Shown: positions 1 through 5,502 of the stretch, in pieces
Layout of the letters: every line of letters starts with the position of its first letter
Position numbering within the stretch: position 1 is the first letter of the stretch
Source: Cytophagales bacterium
GTDB lineage: Bacteria; Bacteroidota; Bacteroidia; Cytophagales; Cyclobacteriaceae
Length of the DNA stretch: 5,502 nt
Assembly (NCBI GenBank): GCA_003500135.1
Contig: DNTA01000016.1
Span: forward strand, 1 to 5,502
Reading direction: 5' to 3'
Program-made: the position numbers and the translations under genes
The notes under the pieces: model-generated
Databases searched by the model: none
What the model was told of the DNA's origin: nothing
What the model saw: the letters and a program-made list of their open reading frames with translations, nothing else

Positions 1-2
1 GT

Positions 3-98
3 TTGCAATATTGGTATTATGTTGCGCAACCTGAGGCATTTGGCCCACAACATCAAATACGTTTACAAATCGCACCAGTTATTCCTTTACCATGGTAA
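3..98 (+). CDS. C-terminal end of a probable outer-membrane beta-barrel protein (5' end outside window)
   Basis: Only the last 31 codons are visible, in the frame beginning at base 3 and ending at the TAA at 96-98. The peptide has the alternating polar/aromatic pattern of a final pair of membrane beta-strands: a YWYY cluster, an FGP turn, a strand reading IRLQIAPVIPLPW, and a terminal Trp. A terminal aromatic residue is the usual C-terminal signature of Gram-negative outer-membrane barrels. Frame 2 of this stretch is closed by an early stop. Frame 1 is also open up to a nearby stop but gives a peptide without that pattern, so this frame is preferred. The next gene starts 17 bases after the stop on the same strand, so co-transcription is likely. 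The family is not recognisable from so short a piece; an outer-membrane transporter or porin is a reasonable guess. Confidence 0.55.
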   Translation: MQYWYYVAQPEAFGPQHQIRLQIAPVIPLPW

Positions 99-115
99 TT
101 AATGACTATTGACTA

Positions 116-571
116 ATGGGCACAAAACGTAAATTCATAACCCATTTTGCAGACAATAGAATAAAACGGTCTGACTTAATTATTCGCATAACCATGCTGG
201 TTATGATGGCAATTGTGCTTTATGACTCGTATGTTTTTAGAACCCCCTTGTATTATGTCATCTTTGCTTGGGTTGGTGCTATTGTAGGCAAATTGTTCTT
301 TTTTTCGCATAAAGTTGAGGTGAACAAAGAAAACCTGGAATTGACCTTAACAACAAATCGCGGTAGCATTGTTTTGTTGTTGTTGCTGATTGTTGTGCGT
401 TTTATCATCGGCAGGCGCGTGTTAGAATCATTTCATGTCATAGAAATATCAGATGCGTTGTACCTCTTTTTTATCGGAATTTATTATACCAAGTGGAGAG
501 TAATTATTAAACAAATAGATGAAGCGTATTATCAAGTTTTAGCCAATCTCAAGAAAAATAAAGAACAATGA
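116..571 (+). CDS. Small four-helix integral membrane protein, function unknown
   Basis: A 151-residue protein with four clear hydrophobic segments at about residues 21-40, 45-63, 83-99 and 109-125. The N-terminus is basic (GTKRKF, then RIKR near 15-18) and the C-terminal tail is charged (residues 126-151). It has no signal peptide and should sit in the inner membrane. The third helix is very rich in Leu and Val and is followed by a GRR motif at 99-101. The topology recalls small CcdC-type (DUF1453-like) membrane proteins, but no diagnostic motif is visible, so I make no family assignment. The ATG at 116 is preferred because the other nearby ATG, at 102, hits a stop after four codons. Its TGA overlaps the porin ATG as ATGA at 568-571, a classic sign of translational coupling, so it may be made together with the porin. 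A role in porin biogenesis or transport would be pure inference. Confidence 0.8.
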   Translation: MGTKRKFITHFADNRIKRSDLIIRITMLVMMAIVLYDSYVFRTPLYYVIFAWVGAIVGKLFFFSHKVEVNKENLELTLTTNRGSIVLLLLLIVVRFIIGRRVLESFHVIEISDALYLFFIGIYYTKWRVIIKQIDEAYYQVLANLKKNKEQ

Positions 572-1845
572 AAAAACTTACCTTCTTTTTCGCAGTGCTA
601 GGCACTTGCGCAGTTGTACCCGCTCTTGGCCAAAATTGGCATCCGGGTGATACGCTAAACACAACACAAACAGATTCTATCCGAATAGATGACTTTAGAG
701 ATAATATGATTGACTATACAGGTCAGGATTTAATCGATGCATCATTCCCAAATTCTATACCTGTTTTTGGCACAAAATCGCGCATTGCTTTTGGCGGCTA
801 TGTAAAATTGGATTACATCCAAGATTTTGACGGGGCATACGATCGCTTCCAATATCAAATTATAGATGTACCTATTGCTGGAGATGGCCGCCCGGAGCAA
901 AGTGGCTATATGAACATGCATGCACGAGAGTCTCGCTTTAACATTGATTTCAGAAGCATTTCAGAAAGTGGTCGCCCTTTTCGCCTCTTTTTTGAAATGG
1001 ACTTTTATAATCTTGATCGCGGGCCGTTTAATCAGGCACCAAGACTCCGTCATGCATATGGTGTGTTAGGCCGATTACTTATTGGTAGAACTTGGGGTAC
1101 GCAATCAGATATGTATGCCATTCCAACCACTATAGACTTTGCGGCAGGCGATGCTTTGACTGGCACAAGAAGACCTCAGATTCGGTTCGAAGATAATCTT
1201 GGTAAAAAATTTAAATATGCGCTGGCTTTAGAAATGCTAGAGTTTCCTGGCATTGATGGAATCGATTCGCTAGGACAAGCAAGCCAAGGCCTCCCACTTT
1301 TAGCAGGCCGAATAACAAAGAAAACGGCATCAGGCGGTAGAATTATGCTTGGCGGCTCTGTATTTCAATTGCGTTGGGATGGTATGGGTACCATTCCAAA
1401 TAGCACGGCCATCGGCTGGGGTTTTAGCTTTAGTGGACGAGAATATTTTGGAAAGAAAAAACATTATTTCCGTTGGATGACCAGCTATGGCCAAGGTTGG
1501 GGCAGCCAAATTATAGCTACAATAGGCACACAAAGTTCTGCCATTGTTACGCCACAAGGCACCTTAGAAACAATGCCCGCCTTGAATCTGGGAGGAGGTT
1601 TTGCCTTTAACTTGTCCAATGTTCTTGTCACCAATCTAAACCTAAACTGGTATGCCATTGACCCTTCGGTTTACAAGGAAGCCAATAAAATGAAAGCAGG
1701 AGAGTCAGCACACATCAACCTGATTTGGTCACCCATCAAAAAAGTAAATGCTGGTATCGAGTTTATGGTGTTGCGCAGGACAAACGTGAATGATACACAG
1801 GGCACGGGGAGAAGAATTCAAGCTATGGTGAAGTATCTTTTTTAA
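568..1845 (+). CDS. DcaP-like outer-membrane porin
   Basis: A 425-residue exported barrel protein. Residues 1-21 form a signal peptide (MKK, then a hydrophobic core, ending ALG before Gln22). A short periplasmic leader of about 50 residues follows, then a barrel from about residue 71 to the terminal Phe425. Features typical of DcaP-like porins are the first strand GGYVKLD (76-82), the HARESR motif (118-123), RLRHAYG (159-165) followed by LLIGRTWG (170-177), a DF segment near 190, and a PQIR strand at 203-206. Characterised DcaP proteins are trimeric porins that pass small, often anionic, solutes; the substrate here cannot be read from sequence. Length is normal for the family. The N-terminal coiled coil seen in some proteobacterial members is not obvious. 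The start is fixed by the 4-base overlap with the preceding gene. A decayed paralogue of its last 150 residues lies at about 4600-5040. The Cys at residue 14 is not in a proper lipobox, so this is not a lipoprotein. Confidence 0.85.
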   Translation: MKKLTFFFAVLGTCAVVPALGQNWHPGDTLNTTQTDSIRIDDFRDNMIDYTGQDLIDASFPNSIPVFGTKSRIAFGGYVKLDYIQDFDGAYDRFQYQIIDVPIAGDGRPEQSGYMNMHARESRFNIDFRSISESGRPFRLFFEMDFYNLDRGPFNQAPRLRHAYGVLGRLLIGRTWGTQSDMYAIPTTIDFAAGDALTGTRRPQIRFEDNLGKKFKYALALEMLEFPGIDGIDSLGQASQGLPLLAGRITKKTASGGRIMLGGSVFQLRWDGMGTIPNSTAIGWGFSFSGREYFGKKKHYFRWMTSYGQGWGSQIIATIGTQSSAIVTPQGTLETMPALNLGGGFAFNLSNVLVTNLNLNWYAIDPSVYKEANKMKAGESAHINLIWSPIKKVNAGIEFMVLRRTNVNDTQGTGRRIQAMVKYLF

Positions 1846-1892
1846 GCAAGACTTTACGAAATCAGCTAAACTTATTTTTACTTTTAACAATC

Positions 1893-2663
1893 ATGAAAAA
1901 GTGCTGCGTTGTATTTATGGCCATTTCTTTCATTCTCTCACTTCCTTTTTGCGCTTTAGCTCAAGAGGAGAAAGACGATGAGACCTATACGGCTTATGAG
2001 TATATGTCCAAATATTACAAAGAGGATTTTAATCCATTCAAAAAGAAAAATATCTACCTCGGACTATCTTTTTCTTTGGATGATCGCCGAGAGGAAAATA
2101 CCACAGGACTCTTTCAGAATGTTATTGATGGTCAAAGAAATACCTTTAATTTCAAACTTAAAGGAGGGTACTATATCAGTGACTATACCTTGGTTGGAGT
2201 AAATGTTTTTTATGAGCAGGACCAATTTGTCGGTGATGTATTTCGGGATCCTGATACGCTTCAATCAAACTCAATTTCCAGAAGGTTTGATATTACCCCT
2301 AATATCAGGCCTTCTATTCCTCTCACCAAAGATGAACGCCTAAGTTTTTTTATAGAACTGGGCCTTACTTTCGGTTACCTGTCAGAACTTAGACGAGAGA
2401 CTAAAAACATCGATGAAGTGACGACTAGATTCACCGAGGGCTTCCATTTCCGGGCAGGGGTTAGTCCCGGAGTCACCTTCTTTGCCATTGAAAGTTTTGC
2501 TTTTGAGGTTCAGCTCAATTTATTGGGATATGATTTGCAGGTGAATCAGCAAACTGAAAATGGTGGAAATAAATCAAGAACTATTGATCAAAGTTTGGAT
2601 GGTAATGTGAACATCCTGACGCTGCAACTCGGGTTAGCTTATTATTTCGGCTCAAAAAAGTAA
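1893..2663 (+). CDS. Outer-membrane beta-barrel protein, unknown substrate
   Basis: A 256-residue protein with a signal peptide (residues 1-23, ending ALA before Gln24). A short acidic, Tyr-rich linker follows (about 24-45: EEKDDE, then EYMSKYY). From residue 53 the chain alternates hydrophobic and polar residues with aromatic girdles, for example NIYLGLSFSL at 53-62, FNFKLKGGYY at 85-94, LVGVNVFYE at 100-108, LSFFIELGLTFGYL at 150-163, FHFRAGVSPGVTFF at 184-197 and a last strand LTLQLGLAYYF at 242-252. That fits a barrel of about 8-10 strands, as in the broad outer_membrane_beta-barrel superfamily of Bacteroidota. Three or four residues (GSKK) follow the final aromatic. It begins 47 bases after the porin stop; I see no convincing promoter or terminator in that gap. 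The lipoprotein gene follows after 19 bases, so those two are very likely one operon and may form a surface complex (inference). Confidence 0.8.
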   Translation: MKKCCVVFMAISFILSLPFCALAQEEKDDETYTAYEYMSKYYKEDFNPFKKKNIYLGLSFSLDDRREENTTGLFQNVIDGQRNTFNFKLKGGYYISDYTLVGVNVFYEQDQFVGDVFRDPDTLQSNSISRRFDITPNIRPSIPLTKDERLSFFIELGLTFGYLSELRRETKNIDEVTTRFTEGFHFRAGVSPGVTFFAIESFAFEVQLNLLGYDLQVNQQTENGGNKSRTIDQSLDGNVNILTLQLGLAYYFGSKK

Positions 2664-2682
2664 TATAAAATCAATCAGAAAC

Positions 2683-3762
2683 ATGAAACGACTTTTATCA
2701 ATAGCAATCATAATAGGCATAGCCACCGCGTCATGTGTAAAGGAAGACTACTTCGGGCTATTGGAATCAGGGAATATAAAGACCCTTTTGGTGAGCAACC
2801 AGGCGGGTAATGCGGTGATAGACATTGATGCAAAAACGGTGGAGATTGAGATACCCGGTGGGATTGATCTTTCAGAGATCACCATACAAAAATTGGAATT
2901 ATCCTCATTTGCCACTGCAGATAAAGGAGTAGGCGATCAGCTTGACCTGACTGAACCCGCCATTATTATTGTAACTGCCGAGGATGGTAGCACCCATATT
3001 TGGACGATTAAATCCTTTGTAGCGAGTGCCAATCCACAATTGGACAATGGCAATCTGAATGATTGGTACCAAACCGCTTCGGACTATTTCGAACCTGGAA
3101 TTGATGCGGCATCTACCATATGGGGTACAGGAAATCAGGGCACGCAGATTCTCAATAGATTGGCTACAACACCATTTGATCTGGGTGCTGGAAATAGAGC
3201 CGCTAAGCTGGAAACGTTGGACAATGGACTTATACCGGGAACCTTGGGATTCCCGATTTCCGCAGGATCCGTTTTCACGGGGTTTTTCAATCCCGATAAT
3301 ATTGACCCAACCGATCCACAAGCGGCCATTGATTTTGGGACCCCATTTACAGGAAGGCCCGACAAGCTTCGCCTAAAATACCTATACCAGCCCGGAGAGT
3401 CGAATGAAGACAGCGACGGAAATGTGCTGAGCTATCCGGATATGTTGGATATTTATGCCTTACTCGAAATCAGATTGAACGGCAATACTGAACGCTTAGC
3501 CACAGCCTGGTTCAGAAGTTCTGAAACGATTGATGATTTGACTACAATTGAGATAGACTTCACGTATGGAGAATTGGATAATTCATTTCCCGATTATATG
3601 AAGCCCGCTGACAATGTGTATGTCAGTCCTGATTCTGCTGCATTTGCGCTTCCAACCCACATCACCTTCGTAGCTTCATCTAGTTTTGATGGGGCCAATT
3701 TTGCCGGCGCCGTTGGCAGCGTGCTCATAGTAGATGATGTGGAAATGGTTTACACGGAGTAG
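2683..3762 (+). CDS. Two-domain surface lipoprotein with C-terminal PCMD-like domain
   Basis: A 359-residue predicted lipoprotein. The hydrophobic N-terminus ends TASC, making Cys18 the likely lipidated residue; Thr at -3 is unusual but Bacteroidota lipoboxes are loose. Residues about 28-112 look like an Ig-like, DUF5018-type domain: a first strand around IKTLLVSN, then AVIDIDAKTVEIEIPGGIDL (44-63), and a final AEDGSTHIWTIKSF (99-112). Residues about 115-357 match the putative carbohydrate metabolism domain (PCMD): NDWYQ, a DYFEP segment, WGTGNQG (147-153), AAKLET (173-178), SVFTGFF (196-202), FGTPFTGRP (218-226), a YLYQPG strand, DIYALLEI (256-263), and near the end ITFVASSSFDGANFAG, GSVLIVDDVEMVY. 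PCMD is a beta-sandwich found in Bacteroidota surface proteins, named from genomic context; no catalytic activity is established to my knowledge. Carbohydrate binding would be inference. Its partner is probably the barrel protein just upstream. The next (broken) gene begins 3 bases after the TAG. Confidence 0.85.
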   Translation: MKRLLSIAIIIGIATASCVKEDYFGLLESGNIKTLLVSNQAGNAVIDIDAKTVEIEIPGGIDLSEITIQKLELSSFATADKGVGDQLDLTEPAIIIVTAEDGSTHIWTIKSFVASANPQLDNGNLNDWYQTASDYFEPGIDAASTIWGTGNQGTQILNRLATTPFDLGAGNRAAKLETLDNGLIPGTLGFPISAGSVFTGFFNPDNIDPTDPQAAIDFGTPFTGRPDKLRLKYLYQPGESNEDSDGNVLSYPDMLDIYALLEIRLNGNTERLATAWFRSSETIDDLTTIEIDFTYGELDNSFPDYMKPADNVYVSPDSAAFALPTHITFVASSSFDGANFAGAVGSVLIVDDVEMVYTE

Positions 3763-3765
3763 TCC

Positions 3766-4610
3766 ATGAAGCATCTGTGTTTTTTCCTTTTGGTCTTCTT
3801 TCTAATTAGGTTTACGGATTCCTTTGCACAGCAGTACAACACGGATAATTTCCTGACGATGCCTCATGGCACTGGTACATTTGTCATTACAACAGGAGAG
3901 CGGAATTCTGCAATGATCAGCTCATTTGCCTTGATTGAGAACTTTGGGTTTTTTGTGCAAGCCAATCTTTTCAGAGATGTGACAGCTGTATATTAATCAC
4001 ATCATTTTACGACCACCGTATATGCCAAGTATATGTTTTGGAAAAACTCAACGAATACGGATGGAGGAGCTGTTTTTTCGGATTTGGTTAGTCGCCGAGT
4101 TAATTCAATGAAACGCAATTTAATCGACTAAATCGAAATCTTTGGACGGCAGTACCGTTTACCTTTCCTTTTTTCAATAATATGTTGTCTTGGGATTTGA
4201 TGCCGGGTGCTTTAGAGAATTTTGAAGATGGTATCGACCAAAAAACATCATGGGGCTTCACTTGGTCTACCCGTTTGGCTATTTATAAGATCATTCCAAA
4301 AACCGCAATAGTGGGGGAGGTATATGGTACCGAAGGTGAGGCTTATTCAACGCCGGAATACAAAGTAGGTTTGAGATGGGAACCCAATGACTACATCATT
4401 CCTGCCATTACATATAGCTCTAACATGGAAGGTGGTTTAGGGGCAGGATTGGAAATTGGAATTGTCATTTTTGCTCCACAATTTCTTACAAGAGACTTTA
4501 TTAAAAACAATCATATTCAGTACCAGGAATTGCCACAGTCCGATGAGTTTAAACTAAAAGCGGTAATTCTAAGCTACTATTTTTCCGTAATTGCAATGAA
4601 TCATACCTAA
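3766..4610 (+). pseudogene. Decayed exported (probably outer-membrane) protein of unknown family
   Basis: The start, ATG at 3766, opens a good signal peptide (residues 1-21, ending SFA before Gln). The frame stops at TAA 3994-3996 after 76 codons. The same frame continues sensibly beyond that stop (HFTTTVYAKYMFW from about 4003). At the T run 4073-4078 the sense frame shifts: one extra T would restore V-F-F-G-F-G, so a single T appears lost. Just downstream, an extra T near 4088 and a missing C near 4095 offset each other, and TAA at 4101-4103 replaces what would be TAT. From 4104 the frame is clean (FNETQFNR, then NLWTAVPF) through 4182-4583, with strands such as WGFTWSTRLAIYKI and AIVGEVYGTEGEAY, ending at an aromatic YYF as barrels do. 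The codons from 4584 to the TAA at 4608-4610 look like run-on into foreign sequence after loss of the native stop. The ATG at 4182 is an internal Met, not a real start. Function not recognised. Confidence 0.82.
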
Positions 4611-5040
4611 TTGTACTACATTAGGTTGGGGTTTCATTTTTAGTGGGCGAGAGTATTTCTTTTTCCGATGGATGGCCTCTTATGGACAAGGCTTGGGAGC
4701 TCAAATCGCTGCTAATCCTGGAATAAATGCCTCAGCGTTTGTTGAACCTAATGGGTAACTGGAAACGATGCCAGCATGAAATCTTCGAACTGGAATTACT
4801 TTGAATCTTTAACCTACGTTGGTCACTAATTTGAACATAAATTGGTACGCCATCGATCCTTCTGTCTATCGTGAACCAAATAATATGAAAAGAGGCGAGT
4901 CGGCTCATTTGAACTTAATCTGGTCTCCTATCAAAAATATCAATACCGATTTATAATTCATGATTATAGGTCAGACCAATGGAGATGATAGCTCAGGTGT
5001 TGGTAAACGCCTTCAGTTTATGATTAAATATTTGTTTTAA
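4600..5040 (+). pseudogene. 3' fragment of a second DcaP-like porin, with four internal stops
   Basis: Read in one unbroken frame, this stretch aligns with residues 276-425 of the intact porin at 568-1845. Shared blocks include GWGF, FSGREYF, FRWM, SYGQG, LETMPA, LVTNLN, NWYAIDPSVY, GESAH, NLIWSPIK and the terminal KYLF followed by TAA at 5038-5040. By hand I count about 93 identities in 145 aligned positions. Five residues (GKKKH, 295-299 of the intact porin) are absent as an in-frame 15-base gap. Stops interrupt it at 4756-4758 (TAA), 4777-4779 (TGA), 4810-4812 (TAA) and 4954-4956 (TAA), at positions equal to T332, L339, S350 and E398. There are no frameshifts. The first 275 codons, including signal peptide and most of the barrel, are missing; the left edge abuts the end of the previous pseudogene at about 4584-4602. 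It cannot make a porin. Confidence 0.9.
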
Positions 5041-5079
5041 TTTATGTATGCCGTTTCTTATACATTCCAGACACACATG

Positions 5080-5261
5080 CGGACTACAAAAAATGGAGCA
5101 CGAAAGCACAACATTGGCTATATCAAATGCGGGCTGACTGCTAAAAATGAAAATATTGCAACTAAATAACAATCCGTCTGGTGGACAAGACATCGGTTTC
5201 AAAATTCCGCACTTGACATAGCCAGGGCCGTTGTGCTTCATTCCCCACATCAGCACGTCCG
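5080..5261. repeat. Long imperfect inverted repeat with 74-base loop
   Basis: Left arm 5080-5132 and right arm 5207-5261 are reverse-complementary in blocks. CGGAC (5080-5084) pairs with GTCCG (5257-5261). AAGCACAAC (5104-5112) pairs with GTTGTGCTT (5230-5238). TGGCTAT (5115-5121) pairs with ATAGCCA (5218-5224). TCAA (5123-5126) pairs with TTGA, and TGCGG (5128-5132) pairs with CCGCA (5207-5211). In the core, 25 positions match, with two single mismatches and an internal bulge of 2 bases (left) against 5 bases (right). The stretch between the outer CGGAC block and the core matches poorly. The loop spans 5133-5206. It could fold as a large cruciform or hairpin in single-stranded DNA or RNA, or be two inverted copies of a dispersed repeat. 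It sits 39 bases after the porin pseudogene. Confidence 0.75.
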
Positions 5262-5482
5262 AATTTGGAGGATTAAAATTTTTCAAATTCTACCAAGCTG
5301 ATTAAGTTCTGATGCTAACGAAAGATGAAAAAGATTAAATTGAGAGAAATTTCGAAAAAACATAAACCGCTGATAGTCAACAATATAATTTGACGTTAGT
5401 CAGAATTTTGACCCAGAACAGAATGTTTGAAATACGTCGCCAATACTAATAAGTAGAAGTGCATAAATTCCATTTTATTATT

Positions 5483-5498
5483 ACGGATTAACGGATTA
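5483..5498. repeat. Two-copy tandem repeat of ACGGATTA
   Basis: ACGGATTA occurs twice back to back, followed by CG, four bases before the window ends. The array may continue beyond the edge. Two copies of eight bases can arise by chance or slippage, so no function is proposed. Confidence 0.6.
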
Positions 5499-5502
5499 CG
5501 TC

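Larger units (their letters stand above)
5041..5502. other. Gene-free stretch of 462 bases
   Basis: No open frame here on either strand shows a signal peptide, domain, or convincing start. The longest one, on the minus strand at 4993-5286, overlaps the 3' end of the porin pseudogene and is made largely from one arm and the loop of the inverted repeat. The right part, from about 5262, is very AT-rich. I see no tRNA, no strong rho-independent terminator and no clear Bacteroidota-type promoter (TTTG with TAnnTTTG). The only structured elements are the inverted repeat at 5080-5261 and the short tandem repeat at 5483-5498. Confidence 0.6.

Noticed and set aside
568..640. Lipoprotein signal in the DcaP-like porin (Cys14)
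   Set aside because: The residues before the Cys (L-G-T) do not make a normal lipobox, and a good signal peptidase I site follows near residue 21.
1330..1557. Minus-strand open frame inside the porin gene
   Set aside because: A shadow of the well-supported porin frame with no signal, domain or start context of its own; the same holds for the opposite-strand frames inside 1893-3762.
1846..1892. Promoter or terminator between the porin and the small barrel gene
   Set aside because: The 47 bases contain no stem-loop with a T tract and no clear TTTG/TAnnTTTG promoter, so no site is called.
4182..4610. Independent 142-residue gene starting at 4182
   Set aside because: Sensible protein sequence continues in the same frame upstream of the ATG back to 4104, and in a shifted frame back to the signal peptide at 3766, so this Met is internal to a broken gene.
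4756..4956. Stop-codon readthrough or altered genetic code in the second porin
   Set aside because: Both TAA and TGA occur internally, while TAA, TGA and TAG are all used as normal ends by the intact neighbours. The copy also lacks its signal peptide and most of the barrel.
4993..5286. Minus-strand open frame of 97 codons
   Set aside because: It overlaps the conserved 3' end of the porin pseudogene, is made mostly of inverted-repeat arm and loop, and is Cys-rich with no recognisable domain or start context. It may be a relic of a coding repeat but is not supportable as a gene.
5315..5399. CTAACG / CGTTAG inverted pair as an attC or transposon end
   Set aside because: Only six bases match, the flanks do not pair, and the extended motifs do not fit the attC consensus; expected by chance in AT-rich sequence.

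Overview
The window looks like a piece of a Bacteroidota chromosome, most likely a free-living Cytophagales-type organism. The evidence is AT-rich coding sequence, start codons preceded by A-rich stretches rather than clear Shine-Dalgarno motifs, and a lipoprotein with a PCMD-like (putative carbohydrate metabolism domain) C-terminal half, which is typical of the phylum. The lineage call is inference; there is no rRNA or marker gene here.

Everything that can be recognised as a gene, intact or broken, lies on the + strand and is tightly packed. Region 1 (1-1845) holds the last codons of a probable outer-membrane protein, a small four-helix inner-membrane protein, and a DcaP-like outer-membrane porin whose start overlaps the previous stop by 4 bases. 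Region 2 (1893-3762) holds a small outer-membrane beta-barrel protein and, 19 bases on, a two-domain surface lipoprotein with a C-terminal PCMD-like beta-sandwich. Spacings of 17, -4, 47, 19 and 3 bases suggest one or two transcription units devoted to the cell envelope.

Region 3 (3766-5040) is a graveyard. A formerly complete exported protein of unknown family (3766-4610) carries an early stop, a one-base loss in a T run, a small compensated frameshift and a further stop. It runs directly into a decayed 3' third of a second DcaP-like porin (about 4600-5040), a diverged paralogue of the intact porin upstream. That fragment keeps a single reading frame to its native C-terminus but has four internal stops and lacks the first 275 or so codons.

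Region 4 (5041-5502) has no supportable gene. It contains a long imperfect inverted repeat (5080-5261) whose two arms, read toward each other on opposite strands, encode nearly the same short peptide, and a two-copy 8-base tandem repeat at the very end. This repeat and the decayed genes beside it make the right half look like a site of past rearrangement. I saw no novel enzymatic or defence system; the inverted repeat is the least explained element.
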